Below, piece after piece: positions 18,541-31,672 of a stretch of 64,000 nt of DNA. Every line of letters starts with the position of its first letter. Positions within the stretch are counted from its first letter, which is position 1. Origin of the DNA: Rhytidiadelphus loreus. Taxonomy: Eukaryota > Streptophyta > Bryopsida > Hypnales > Hylocomiaceae. The translations under genes were made by a program, and so were the position numbers. The stretch is from assembly GCA_947034895.1 (NCBI GenBank), contig OX344765.1, positions 43,095,001-43,159,000 of the forward strand, read 5' to 3'. The notes below the pieces were generated by a model, which was not told the origin of the DNA, searched no databases, and saw nothing but the letters and a program-made list of their open reading frames with translations.

Positions 18541-21500
18541 CTACTCTCCTTTCGCTGCTGCATCTAATTCAGCCTGTCTGGCATCAGCTGCATTCCACCG
18601 CTTTGAATAAAGACTCCATTCATATCTACATCTCTCCCGTACCTGCAAGTGTCAGACACACACGATGTCAGCATATTATACATGAAGGATGGAGTAAGCC
18701 ACTATAAGCAGATATAGCAGAGCACGAAGGTGAGTGCTTACCCCTTCCCATGGAGCTCTCCCTCCGATTGTTGTGCCCTGCGAACAAAACAGTGAATGAA
18801 TTAGATACTGTAGAGAAACACGTCACATATCCATGAGCGTAGTGTGCAATCCCCAAGTACTGTACTAACGAACTCAACAGCCAGTATGTAAACTTCAAGA
18901 AAAATAGGCAAAGCAATCTCGGATGCTTCTTATATTTCGCAATTTCATGCAAGCCCCAAATGCCGCATCTACAGTATGCAGAGAGACGTACCTGATTCCC
19001 GAGTGACGGAACACCAACGTGTATAATCCATTGCTCATCAACTACCCCAATTTTCTCATGAGCGGGCTGCATGCAAGAGTCCGATTAGCTTAAAACCTAA
19101 GAAAGAACCACATTAAGTAATCGGTATTCCACCGTAGGCGGCTGAGCAAACGTCGACTTCAAAGCAAGGTTCAAAAGTAATAATTACCTCCGTCACACAA
19201 CGTCGCAACGCAAAATCCAAGCCCCAGCCATGTACTAGGTCGTTCTGTAACCAGGAACAACCATGACATAAATTAGATGAACTTCGTTGATACTCACTAG
19301 CCCAGATTTCAATCGAAGTTATATAAAACAAATCCTCAAAGTTACAATAATTTACCTGTATTATATACCAAATGCAACGCCATGCCTTTCGCGAAAACAC
19401 TGGTGCCATAATCTCAACAAACCTGTAATATCCAAGAATAAACAGAGAATGAATTAGATTAACTAGAAGAAAGAAAACTCAGGTATGAAATAATAGAGAA
19501 ATGCTTGGTAGCTCATTACCCTGCACATGGGGGTTTGTGCGGATCTGGACACCAACCAGGGCGTTCCAGCGCTACCCTGAAAGATCCACAACAAATTGTT
19601 TTGATGGTCAGTTGACAATATTTCCAAGTGTGCTGATATATAGTTTGTAATAGAGACCAAAGGCAATCCAAATCTGGTAGAAAGGCTCAAATAACGAGAG
19701 AATCAAATGGAAAATACGGTAATAACAGAACTGCTGCAGTTGAAAGGGATCCATGAAATAAATCTGCTATATCACTCGTGAAACAAGGAAATCCTACACG
19801 GGTAAGACCCTGATCCATCCAACATTCTGATACAAAGTCATATAAATTACAGAACCAACAGGCTTCCCACTTATGCTTTAGCAAGGTCAACATAATTGAA
19901 GCCATCCAAGTCATACACACTTACTTGTGAACCTCAACATCGCCCCGATGCTTCGTCATCTGCCAAGTTGTACCACGAGAGGCATCCAGAGACGGCTGAG
20001 AAATTTCAAGACCGTGCTTCTTGACAAGCTCGATATATCTGCAAATTACAGTCAAAATGCTTCCTTGGATAAAAACCTTCTAGATTTGATCCTACAGAAG
20101 ATAATTCAGGCAAGAGTTAACTTTAAAATCTGGGAGTGTGGCCTACAGGTCGACTGAGAAGTAACAAATTATAGAACTCTAATCAGGATTGACTTACCTT
20201 AGAGCATTGAAATGGCTCAAATCAAGATCCTCGTCCCAAATGAAGATGTACTCATACGATGTCACCACATCAGGGTGCAAAAATCGCTTGGCATACCACC
20301 TGCGATAGCTCTCGAAATCAGTGAATCGCAACCTAGAGATCGTTTATTTAATCAGAGGTTAAGAAACACCCATGACCAAAAGTTCAACAAGAGGCATACA
20401 AGCGACGAGAAATGAAACGACAACCATGCTTCCATCGATAAGCAACTTGCCATAATTTGATGAGAATATTAGAAGAGTACATACCACTTGGCTTGCTTGC
20501 GGGTGCTTACATGAATAGCATTTTGGGACCATTCATACTCGTCCCATTCAGTCACTTTTCCATCATAATGAAAGAGCAATATTTGAAACTCTTTCGGAAA
20601 CTGCAGAGTCAGAATATAGGCGTGAGTTATGGATACTTAGTACTCTTTTTAATGCAGACACTGTCGCAGCGTTGTTGTCCCACAAGTTATGTCCACTTGA
20701 AAATATGACATAAAAGTAAGATATCATAGGTGAAGTTATCATTAGATATTTTAGCTGCAGAGATGCATGCTAAAAACAGTAGCGGTATCATGTCATCAAC
20801 CAACTGCAATCACAAATCTGATTGTGCCAGAGGATAGCCCAAACTTAGAAAAAGCACTAACTTCTGATAAACAAATTCCATCAAGCTGACACAACACTAT
20901 TGCTAAATATAAAAGAATGGCGGCCAAGGTACCCTAACGCCAAGCACACATCTCTAGAACATTATACAGAGTTCCAAGTCTCACTTTCTTGACTTGCTCG
21001 TTAATGAATGCCTTCTGACCAACACCGACAGTGAGCGTCAAGAGATACTTTGGGGTTTCTGGTAAATCCTGCAACAGAACCATTTTGGTTTCGTACAAAC
21101 AATTCCTCAAAATAGAAAAAACCCAACCCCGGAAAAAAAAATAACAGTGTAAGTCAATGATAATTCATCTGCCAGCAAGTCAAAGAGAATTCTACATTGC
21201 TTAGTCCTCCCCCTTGGGCTCAGAACAATAAGCCTCACCCCTGCTCAACATACCTCTTCAGGTTTTCCCCATAACCTACGAAGAAATAGGTCGGTTTCAT
21301 TGTGGATGATGCCAGGTGGGAGGGACTCCGTTCCCTGCGGTCTATCCCTAGAGCATGTGACATTTCCAACTTTGCCAACTGTGTCATTTCCAACTTCCTG
21401 TCATCCAAATTTAACATACCGAGCAATTTGAGTATCCAAGTGACTGAAAATATACAAGATTTCTCAGAGCAACCTGAAAATGTAAAAATGAGCATTGTCA

Positions 21501-22474
21501 GCCTCAAACAATACGAGCGCTCCCAAAAAAGCACTGCAAATCACAACATTTGAATAGCGATTCCTGAATGACATTTTCCTCGTTAGAACAAACGGATCAA
21601 AACAAGTAAAGCAACAGCGCGAACAGAAAGATAATCGTACCGTGGTCAAATTGTAAATGGGTCGAAAATCTTCTGACTGAGGTTGCTGGATTTGTGATGC
21701 AAGATAACTAATATTTGACAAATCTCCATACTGTAAAACACACCTTCTCAAAGTTAACAAAATTACCACATTCTAAAATTGTTGTCGCCAATTGAGTAAG
21801 AGGACCAATGAAAATTGGAAAAATGCATGAGCTCAAAACTGCAACCCCGATTAGAGCGGGTTTACACTTCTCCAAACAACTCTTGAGCGGGTCCCCGGCC
21901 AAGTCTCGGTCTGAGGACAAGTGAACAGTTGAGGCCAACACTTAGCTATTTGGAGCCCACAGGACAAGATGGCAAGACATTAAAAAAGACTAAAGTGGGC
22001 TAAGTGATCTTGTTTGCTTGTTTGACTATTTTGTGGGTTCATAGTATTTGAAGAACTTCAACATGACGAAACGAAAAAGATCACTCACAAAGAGTGTTGT
22101 CATGTAAGCATGTATGTCAATTTATCATCCATTGTCGTAATTTTTTCTCCATGATTGTCTGGACAAAATGTAAAGCCTTAAAGGAAACTCTCCAACTTTT
22201 GACCGATGACACTGCTAGACTCTTGAAATATGGTTGAAATGTTTTGTCCACAAAAGCTTGTCCAGAGAAATGTAAATCACCCTCGTCAGGATTCCTTGCC
22301 TGTATTACTCCCATGAATATTTGACATGAAAGGGTAAGACAGATCCAAATTCCTGTCATTGTTTACATATGCACTGCCAAAATATCTATGTTCCCAACTT
22401 ACCTGCATGAAAAACATGCTAACGAAGGCACCAATCAGTCCACCTCCAACTGCAGTTATTATAAACTTCAACAT
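18541..22474 (-). CDS. DUF707 family membrane protein, 14 coding exons, 358 aa
   Basis: Reading on the minus strand I can chain exons with GT..AG junctions and matching phase: 22474-22403, 21730-21641, 21443-21420, 21334-21254, 21068-20985, 20600-20485, 20299-20198, 20038-19925, 19576-19520, 19422-19356, 19244-19188, 19066-18992, 18777-18742, 18642-18541; total 1077 bases. The protein starts with a membrane-anchor-like segment (FIITAVGGGLIGAFVSMFF), then ESLPPGI...ETDLFLRRLWG, YLLTLTVGV, LLFHYDGKVTEWDEYEWS, WWYAKRFLHP...YEYIFIWDEDL, ISQPSLD...TWQMTKHRGD, MAPVFSRKAWRC, DLVHGWGLDFALRRC, and PAHEKIGVVDEQWIIH. These are DUF707 hallmarks. The family is plant-typical, resembles type II Golgi glycosyltransferase-like proteins, and was once labelled 'lysine ketoglutarate reductase trans-splicing-like'; its reaction is unknown. 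The start at 22474 is the first Met before the anchor, but the frame is open to the exon edge at 22511, so an upstream exon could extend it. Two exons are only 24 and 36 bases. Confidence 0.9.
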
Positions 22475-24050
22475 TACTCTGGGATTAGTGGAAGCCACGG
22501 CAATCCCTCCACTGAAAAACAGCAAAACAGTGAAAAAATTTAGTCTCGAAAAAAAGAATCCTTGAATGCTGAAAAATTACACTAGCTATCAACGGTCTTG
22601 AGCGTGCAATTCCTCATACCCACCTATCATCCTCTTTGCGCTGATAGAGTCGTCTAACAAGGCAGAAGGGTAGAATAAATATGACAGCTAAATTCCTTAA
22701 AGTTCACAAAGCCAAGTTCACAGTATTGCACCTTCTTATCCCATTCCACCTATGCAGTCTAGAATATTACATCCATTGTGCTTCAACACGGTAATTAAAT
22801 CTACTCAACCCCATATCTTTAATGATCATTATCGTGCAAAAAACCCTTGGTAAGAATTTACACTTTTGACAATTTAACTGTAAAGAAATTAGAGTCGTCC
22901 AACACTACCACATAATTCCTTGCGTGCCAAGAGAAATTTTACCTTGTCATAACTGATATGCGCCGTGCCTCCTAAAGTCCACCCTATTCCTTTGCCTCAG
23001 AATCAACTCACACAATAGTGTTCACAATAGTGGTCACCTGCATAGAAAGAAAATCAAAACTTAAGCTCTGAATATAATAGCTTTGTTCCCAAAATTTGAA
23101 TGGAAGCAGACCCGCACAGCGACACACACTGAAGAACACTTATATCTTTGGCAGTCGCTCTTCACTTACTCCCACTACCAAGTCTTTCAGAAATATCGGC
23201 CTAATGATTTCTTGAGTGATTAGAGCTCCGAAATTCTCAAGAAAATAAAATAAAAAACCTCCAAAATTTCGAAATTTCAAAATAAATAAAAAATCAAAGA
23301 AAAATCAACCGTACGTCCGATACACTGATCCCAAACCGCCATCTCTACAAAGTCTAGACTAGAATGATGGTGGTGCAAAAAACACTGCAAGACCCGTTGG
23401 CACGTCGAAAACGGCGAATGCATCGTCAGACCTAATAAATTCATACTTGCCGAAATTGAACAAACCCTTTGGCACAAAAACGAGAAACTAAGAATGTACA
23501 ACAAACCATAGCATCTCACCACTCCCCTTCCCGTCCGACACGCACTGGCAGCGTCAACAGAGATTTGCTCCGAAGGATCACTGTCCCATCGATGTATCAA
23601 AGCTCATGAGCTGACTTTTTCCAAATGTACGCTCACTTACTTCGTTCGCACTAGTTTCGAAGCAGTACTGATGTGAAAGGAGGGTGCCTGATAGAGCTCG
23701 AATCTCGAATCCGTCGATTGCTGTGCATCCGACTTCGCAACGATCACGGTGTGGATTCAGTTGGCCAGAACGAAAGGAAAGAAAGAATGAGAAATTCCAA
23801 GGTGCAAGCACTGGAAACTGTGAGAGGGGAGGGGAGGCGAAATCCAGATACAGCACCTTAAATCGTTCCTGCAAATCTACAAACACGGATTTCTGCGGAA
23901 ACATCAGCTCATAAACGCGAAGAAAAACACGCGGGCTTCTGCTTTGTGTCCCTCCAACTGGCTTCTCTGCCTCCAGTCGTCTCTCCGAAATTTACTTACA
24001 TCGCCATAGCCAAACTTACTGTTACTGCCACAATATAGAATTACATCAAG
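22475..24050 (-). other. 5' region of the DUF707 gene (leader introns, promoter)
   Basis: The first coding exon has a clear acceptor at 22512, so at least one leader exon lies further right. Short open stretches near 23580-23900 could be leader exon sequence. The transcript start and exon edges could not be fixed. Confidence 0.4.
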
Positions 24051-25188
24051 GAGAGTATTCACAATTCAGTTCCCTATGTACAGTCGGACTAGATTTCTGG
24101 ATTGATATGTTGTGTTTCTCTAGATAGGGGGGAGGAGTATGCAAACGGGTTCGAGGAATGGCCGCTGAATGCACGTGTCCAAGTGGCAATTTGGGAGTGG
24201 CCATTAAAATCTTCAATATTAAGGTAAGTGCACTCACGATCAACACTTATAATCGTCACTGAACGTACTTATTCAATGAAGGTACACTAGTTTATCCTAA
24301 TAGTAAATGTGCAATATTAGTGTCATGAAAATTTATTTATTTTTGTAGGAATTGGTACATTACAATAAATAAAAAATTCTCTAATTTAATTATTTTATAG
24401 ATAATGTAACTTTGATAAATTAGTGTTGTGTCACACGCATTACTAATAGTAGGATGAGTCAATGTAGTATAGTGAAGAAGACCATTTGCTAATTTCCTTT
24501 TGTATAGATATTTGTCTTATATGTTCTTTCATTGTATCATTACAAAATTTCCTATATATTGACAATCAATAGTTTCAATGCATTTTTAGTATTTTCTTGT
24601 GTTCATACTAAAAAGTCATTATATAATACCAAAACAACATCCAAATTAGTATTGCGGTGATATTATTTTTGTATAACTAAAGTTATGTTTATACCTTGTA
24701 TTGGGAAAAGAGAAGGGAGGTAATAGTCTTTTTATAAGGGCATTATAGAATGTCTCTATTATCAGGTATTCTATGTAAAATTCAAGATTCTACAAGATTT
24801 TTTCTATATTTTTTTTCATATTTATGGGAGCTAGAGTGCTCAAAATTTATTGAGCATTATTTTGAAAGATGCACGAACAATGAACAAAAAATTTGAATTG
24901 GTTTAAACAAAAAATATTTTGTTGCAAAATTTTGAGTTATTCAAGTATTTGTCTCTTACAAATCCAAAAAGTGGTCACTTCCACTTTCAAAGACCAAATA
25001 GAAAAAACAAAGATCCTCCCTAAGAAAGTTTTGTCTTCGCTACACCCTAGTCGCTACAAAAACATTACACTCATCATAGTATCAAATAGTATCAAATAGT
25101 ATCACAATGTAATATGGACTTGCATTTCAATAAAGTAACAAACTCGACAAGCTTCCTCACATTCACTAGAACCACTAGAAAATAAAAA
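24051..25188. other. AT-rich intergenic, nothing recognised
   Basis: No gene, RNA or repeat boundary was supported here. Confidence 0.5.
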
Positions 25189-25476
25189 CAGTAGATGAGA
25201 TTTCGGGGTCCCAGAGGGCCGTTTCAGGGTTGTTCCCGACGTTGTTCTCCCGGTAGTGAAAAAATGCCGTTGTCAGATTTTTTTTTTTTAAGTAAATAAA
25301 TAAATAAATTTTAGTCTTTAAATGCAAAAAAAGAGATTTAAAAAAAAAAAATTGTAATGACGTGGCAATCTCCATGCCACGTCAGACAACTGCCGCATTG
25401 CGTTGGAAACGCCATTTGGGCGATTTCAGCACTTGGGAACTCATAGCCCTCTGGAGGAGCTAAATCCCATCTAATG
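25189..25476. mobile_element. 290-bp MITE family with ACGT boxes, copy 2
   Basis: Left end CAGTAGATGAGATTTCG, right end in reverse CATTAGATGGGATTTAG, with CAGAGGGC blocks inside both arms. The interior carries GACGTGGCAATCTCCATGCC, a near-palindrome with two ACGT boxes, after a T/A-rich centre. Length 288, as in the other two copies. Confidence 0.7.
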
Positions 25477-27260
25477 CATGTCTTATTTAGCTAGCAAAAA
25501 AGTGATTGTTTTCCTCAATGCCTCACCTATGACTTAGGTGTCAAAATGAGCTCAAAATTTGACATATAAAAATTTGCAATCAGTTTGATGCTTGAATGAA
25601 ATCCATATCTTGCCCATGTCACTTAGGTGAGGGGCAACACAAGCCTTGGGCAATGGACATTGTGCATTTGAGTCAATTGGTGAACGAACTTGTTTTTGTT
25701 TAGAGTGTGTACAAGTGTCTAGTATATTGCACTAGAAATTATATTTTTTGTTGTATTATTTAATATTTTGAATGCCTAGTTGTATATTATTTACTCGTCT
25801 TTTGTAGGCAGTGTCATATGGACGAGGAGTGAATCTAGATGATTGCGATGCTCACCTTTCATTTCTTCATGAACAAAATTTGATGTTGCTTCCTAGTATT
25901 GTGTACCAATTCAATTGTTCCTATTCAATTGATGTGAATAGACCGGTTGGATTTAGAGTTGGAGGAGTGACCAATTTTGGAGGAAAAAAATTCATGACTT
26001 AGAGCATTGTTGCAATGAATGGCCTCCACACTTTCGGTAGAAAATCTTTCCAATAACATGTTAATTATGAATGGGTACAAAATTTTCCTTTCATATATAA
26101 TAGCCTATAAATTATATTGCATTGATCAGATTGTCAAAATCATGTGTGGATCTTCTCATGAAATTCATGTCTTCTACCAAAGACAAAACATATAGTGTGG
26201 GGCATACACTTCTCCTTGGACATTTAAATGTTAATACTTAACACTTGATAGTAAATATTCTATAGGAGCCCAAATCTCCATAACACATATGAGATTTCAA
26301 TATTTATGGAGCTAACTCTTACAAAAAGTTAGCTATAGATGCATAAGAGCACCACCACTAGTTTCACTACCAAGCCTCAACAACGCCACTATAGACTTGT
26401 TGCGCATGTGCAAGCAAAATGGCTCCATACCAACACCACATCACGTTAAAAGTTGTGCCATTGTTCCTATCGTTCTCACACTTGCTTTGCAACCAAGGGT
26501 CTTTGTAGCAAACAATTTCACACTCATGCCAACTTGGTCAACTTTGACTGGCCTTAGTGGAAGATGTGGAGGCTAGTGAGAGGTGTGAGAAGAAAGGGGA
26601 GAACTTTAGTAAGGATTTTAACTCCTAAAAGCTCAAGGGGTTCAGACAAAACACAAATTTGTTATAAAATATAAGTTTTATACTTTTTTTGAAGTTTGCA
26701 TCAAAGAAGGTAATGTGAAGCATGAAAAGTAGAAAGTATTTTGACGGTCAAAATTATAAAACTATTTTTAGATTATATTCAAATGAATTTTGAAGATATA
26801 GCTTCAAATTTTCACCAAAAATACAATTTCTATCTTTAGCATTTGAATTTTTTTTATTGGTCAAAATTGTGGTTTCTATTGATCTATGAAAAATGGCATA
26901 AGAGTCTAGTAATGAATACACCAATACTTTTCCCAAATAGTACAAATTTTCAACACTAGGCAAATTCTAAACACTTTGTGCTATTTCTTTTATAAACGTT
27001 CTTTGATTGTAGGGATCTTAGTTTTGAATATAAAAATTGAAAAAGAATCCAATCTTTAAAATTGAAAAATTGAAAAAAAATTGAAAAAAAAATTCCTGCT
27101 TGAAAATGTTTCTTGAAGTTGGGGCAATGACCATAAAATGGTCACTAAGCGCAGAAGTGGTTGGTAGGGACCCTTGGGTCTCAAGTGCACCACCACATCT
27201 CACAAGGCGCCGCCACTTCTTCATGCTGTGATCCAATTCTACAAAATTGGTGGCAATGCT
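25477..27260 (+). other. Intergenic; one weak exon-like stretch
   Basis: At 25801-26002 a TTTTGTAG acceptor-like site precedes a 63-codon open stretch (GRGVNLDDCDAHLSFLHEQN...) ending in TAG. It reads protein-like but I recognise no family and see no partner exons. The rest is AT-rich without support for features. Confidence 0.25.
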
Positions 27261-27913
27261 TTAACCCCTAAACGGCGGAAGCACCATTCTGTGACACTTC
27301 GATGGCAGTTCAATAGGATGGAAAGAAATTGGAAGCATTTTTTTCATTTTTTTTCTTTTTGTTGACCTTTCATGTTGAGTTACAAAGGGTATCCAATTGA
27401 TTTTGTAGTCTTTCCAGTGTTTGCCTCCACGTAATTGAGAGTTTAGTAAAAAAAATGGATCACAAAATATGCTATTTTAGTGTATTTTAGAAAGTTGTTG
27501 CTCCTTGCTCTAAATCTGAAATTTCTCCACAAAATTGATATTTTTTGAGTTTGAGCCAAACTAATAAAATGAAGGTCATTTGCTCTAGTTCCTACTCCAA
27601 TTTAAATTTTGAAAAAAATCCTAAAATTCAAATTTTTATTGCAATTTGAACTTTGAATGTGTTTTTAATGTCTACTAAATTCTAAATATAGAATGAAACG
27701 GAAATTGAGTTTACACTATGATGTTTGTCATTGTAATATACACACATGGTGAAAATTTGAAATTTTTCGAAGTAATTTTCTATTTGATGTGATTTTCTTT
27801 GAAAAATAAATATAAGTTTTTTCATACATATCTAATTCCAAAATGGCAACAAATTGAATGGTAGGTAGTGAGGCTTGAAATCAATGGTCATGGGTCTGTC
27901 ATTTAGGGGTTAA
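27261..27913. mobile_element. TTAA-bounded element, 653 bp
   Basis: The left end is TTAACCCCTAAACGG and the right end in reverse TTAACCCCTAAATGAC. The shared 12 bases fit the same boundary type as the cluster at 48.6-57 kb. The interior is non-coding and does not obviously match the other copies. Confidence 0.55.
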
Positions 27914-27945
27914 GGATGTAATTGAGATGAGAGTGATAATAAGGC

Positions 27946-28164
27946 CAGGGTGAATTGACCCCCTCATTGCCCCTCCGGGGCAAACCCTGGAATTTTTAAT
28001 TTGCAAGGCTTAATTTTTTTTTGAAATTCTGATTTCATATTTGCAATTAGAGGCCCTAAATTACTCCAGGGAGATGCAAGAATTACAAAAAAGTTGGCGC
28101 AACATAGGGGACTTTTTTTTCAAACCAAAGTTGACCGGGGCAATGAGGGGGTCAATTCTCCCTG
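27946..28164. mobile_element. 219-bp MITE with 28-bp inverted ends
   Basis: Left end CAGGGTGAATTGACCCCCTC continuing ATTGCCCC; the right end in reverse is CAGGGAGAATTGACCCCCTC continuing ATTGCCCC. Only one mismatch is seen across 28 positions. It sits between two TTAA-bounded elements. Confidence 0.75.
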
Positions 28165-28171
28165 CGCGTGA

Positions 28172-29152
28172 TTAACCCTCACCGCCCAAGGGGCCCAAAA
28201 GTGGCCTCACACAATCTAGCAGTCGACTTCAAAGTGCTGTAACTTTTGCGTCCGGTGTCCAAATTTAATAAAACTTATTGGAAAATTTGCTCATACTAGA
28301 CTAGTTTTTGTGGAAAAAAATTTCAGATCTATCCAAGATGTATTGGATTTTTAGAAGCCATTCGAAGTTCGCAGATTCAATTTCAGTTCACCACACTGCA
28401 TTGAGATGGCTGCAACTTCGGGGGCTTGTATCTTTTTCATCAAATGTTATTTTTCAATAAAATTTGTTGGGTTTTGTTTCCCATAAAGTCTACTTAATGT
28501 GGGAAAATTTTCATGTCAATCCAAGTTGTTTCGAATGCTTGGGAGCAATTCGAAGTTCAAAATACAGACATTTCTGCATTACAGTGAACTTCGGCGGCTT
28601 ATAACTTCTTCAAAAAAGGTTCGATTTCAATCATTTTTATTGGAAAAGTTGCACATACTGGTCTAGTTCTTGCAGTAAAAATTTCATACCAATCCAAGAA
28701 GTTATGATTGACAGAGAGACATTTTAGTAGAGGTAGGTTCAGCAATAGATGTGTTTTTTTGCTACTTTTTTCACTATTTTTTGACATTTCAAAACAATTT
28801 TGCAAACGCAATGAGTCAATTGAATGATTTTTTTCCCCACCAAAGTGTTTTTCTTTTGGTTTTGAATCACTTCTTAGTTCAAAGTTTTTTCATTTGAGTA
28901 GGTTTAGAAATCGAATTTCACCTCGAATTGTGTTTCGAGGACAATTTCAGCATCTTTTTTCAACACTAAAACATTATAATCTTTCAATCTATACGGTCAA
29001 ATGACCTCAAATTTGATTTACACCATCTACAACATGCACACTACAATATTGTACGGTTGAGATTTTCATATCTTACTCACATTTAGACTTATAACACTTG
29101 AAAAGGAAAGTTGTTTTTTGACATGGTTAAGCCTTGGGCGGTGAGGGGTTAA
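28172..29152. mobile_element. TTAA-bounded element with GC-rich ends, 981 bp
   Basis: Left end TTAACCCTCACCGCCCAAGG, right end in reverse TTAACCCCTCACCGCCCAAG followed by G; a single-base gap separates them. The interior repeats a motif of about 170-200 bases three times in diverged form: 'aacttttgcgtcc...', 'aacttcgggggcttg...' and 'cttcggcggcttataac...', each followed by a TATTGGAAAA/CAATAAAA-like block and then 'tccaag'. It has no coding capacity. Confidence 0.65.
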
Positions 29153-29462
29153 TAGGTTGTTTTACCTTATATCAATCTAAGGTCTCCTCTTCTGCTGGAC
29201 TAGATGCAAGAAATATAAAATAGGAAGAGTCGAAATAGATTTTCGAGAGGAACCTTACACCCTCCAGATAAGTAAAAATTCTTCAACAAAATGAGAGATG
29301 AATTCTTGGTTATTCACTCATCTCCTTCCACTTGGAATTCTTCAACGAGTTGAGAGAACTAGGGAACCCTAACTGTGACTCATCTGAAAGTTTTGAAAGT
29401 TTTTGATTCGTCACCTTCACCCACCATTTTCAGGCCTTGGAGATACCGGCAGGTACAGAACC

Positions 29463-29633
29463 ATGGCGGCCCTCTCCAAGCGTCCCTTCACAATCATTAC
29501 TCGCGGAACCTCACTGTCGTCTCGCAACCCAAACCCTAACGCAGTTTCAAAACACACCGAGCTTGCGTACAGAAGCAGTTGCAGTGCCGATCGAGAGAGA
29601 AAGAGCCTCCCAAATGCTGTATCATTTGTGTAA
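29463..29633 (+). CDS. Possible small organelle-targeted protein (first exon only)
   Basis: ATG at 29463 in good context (accATGGCG) opens 56 codons rich in Arg, Ser, Lys, Asn and Thr with few acidic residues (MAALSKRPFTIITRGTSLSS...), the look of a mitochondrial or plastid presequence. The frame ends at TAA next to a GTAAGC that could be a donor. Downstream, 29690-29823 holds an open stretch with a hydrophobic segment (EAAVSLIIFLFMSLVIPQG), possibly a later exon. I could not join them with a valid intron, so this is a guess. Confidence 0.25.
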   Translation: MAALSKRPFTIITRGTSLSSRNPNPNAVSKHTELAYRSSCSADRERKSLPNAVSFV

Positions 29634-31672
29634 GCTAATGTGAGACAAACAATGTTTGAGGGAGAGTGGTAGCGCTCTGCTCCCTCAAGCTGCAATGTCA
29701 TATTTGGTCGTCAAGCTGCTTGGCGATGCAAAGGACAGGTTGCGATCTCCACAAGAAGCAGCTGTTTCCCTGATTATCTTCCTGTTTATGTCTTTGGTGA
29801 TTCCGCAAGGTGAGGTTGCCACTTGAATTCTCCTTTCTCACATGGCTCGGTATGAGTGTAAGGACAATGCATTGACATCTTGGTTTTTATCTTGGGTGTT
29901 TGAAATCGGAATGGTGGACGAATTCGTCATGGTGCAATGCTTGATAGCTTTGGTAGTTTCGAAATCCCTATGCTTTCGCTACGGGTTTTCTCTCTTTTCT
30001 TTTCCTCTTTTCTTCTGTCTATCCTTATTGTGAATGTTCGCCAATATAACGAAATTGACATTTTAGTGATGGCAACAGAGTGTATGGACTCTTACGTGTG
30101 GGTTCAACCCCTGCAGTTGTCACCAAAGTAATTAGCCAGACCAAGAACCTGTCATGAGCAGGTTGTTCACTTTTTGAGTTTGATGTGTTTCGTCGAAGTA
30201 GCCATGACGGATACTTTTCTGCTGAGTACATCCGTGTTTGATCATGATGATGGATAGTGATCCGTCTTTCTGGTGTGTTATCTCGCGTGTTAGTGTCTGT
30301 GTCTTAAGAAGAGCTAATGAGGTTCCTGCAGGGACAGTTCTGAGCAACTAGGTTCTGGATGGTAATCACCTTTTCTGAAGGTTGCTCAAGCTTCGCGTAG
30401 GACTGGTGCATGATTCTCGGGCAACTCTTTTTGCTGAAATCGTAGATTTTTGCTTTTAATAAAACGAACGTTACAATGATTTGAGAGCAATTCTTTTCTC
30501 CATAGCTGATTGCACGGATACATCTGTACGTCTATTGCTGTATGTTGCTGTGTATTGTTTTACACTTATGACTGAGAATGTGCCTCTGAGCCTTGAGTAA
30601 CACCGGGTGCCGCTTTGACAAGGGAGGAGCGACTCATGTGTTGCGCTTTGTGCATGAGAGAAGATAATAACATCCTTGACGCATGGAGAATCCTTTACGA
30701 CATTAACCATTATATCACTGTGTTTGCAGGCTTACTGCCATCAACTGTTTAGCTGACCGATTGATTGAGGAGCCACTTGGGTAGGACCTGTGTATAATCA
30801 CCTGAAGGGTTGTAGTTTTGAATGCAGCTCATTCTATCCTGCAAGTTAGAGTTCACGGCATATCTGTTTGCTCTTAGGGATATGGATGAGGTTGTAATTC
30901 CGTGGCACATGATGGAATGTCCTTGAAGAGAAGATTTGTGACTAACTGGAAATCGACTCTTATTTCTGGATCTATCCTCTACGAGGAACCATTTGGTCCT
31001 CGGAGGAGATAGGAAAACTTGCCAGCTCACTCAGTTCCAAACCCAAGGTCCTAAACATCAAGCCCGTCGACCAGGAATACGTGCAGAATGTAAGCCATCA
31101 AGACCAAGGGGGAATCTGAGCTGCCGGTGTAGCTGCTGTTGCTGTTGACGATCTCAGACCGCTCTAGCCATTGTTGAGCAGTGTGAATCGTATTATCGGA
31201 GGTGGTAAAGGTGAAAATTGTGGTGTCTGTTGAATTGCCCCATGCGACGTCGGTTTTGATGGTGCATGAGTATTCAGGGATTTTGTTCAGGTTCGATTGG
31301 TGAGATCAAAATATTCGGTTAAATAGTTTTCGCGATGATCAGAAAGTTGGGCACGTGTATAATACGCACTTTGTATGAACCATTCAAGCTGAGTTTAGCG
31401 AATTTTAGAACATTTTCTTTCTCAACGGCCGGGTGTTTGTATCTTCTCTTCCTTCTTTTTCCTTTCCTTTTCTTCTTTTTCTTTCTTAGATCCTGCTTGG
31501 TGAGACCAGACGATGATTTGGTTATAGCCCCGTATCCAAATTCGGGCTTTTGAATGGGAAGACTTGAGGACTAACTTGGCTATCTTAATGGTAAGCCGTA
31601 GTCAAGAGAATTCTGAATTTTTTATGACGGCTGTGGATGAAATGTTCTGATTGCTTGGTGCTGTCAGAAGCA
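29634..31672. other. Intergenic and upstream region of the PIBF1-like gene
   Basis: No further gene is supported on the plus strand. On the minus strand 31058-31302 is an open stretch of about 80 codons rich in Ser, Thr and Asn (WGNSTDTTIFTFTTSDNTI) that ends in TAG and lacks an obvious start or acceptor. It may be a gene remnant or chance. The promoter of the gene at 31673 must lie toward the right end. Confidence 0.3.

Noticed and set aside
20927..23914. Numerous single-frame ORFs over the DUF707 gene
   Set aside because: They cross introns or lie in other frames than the spliced product and are shadows of the gene.
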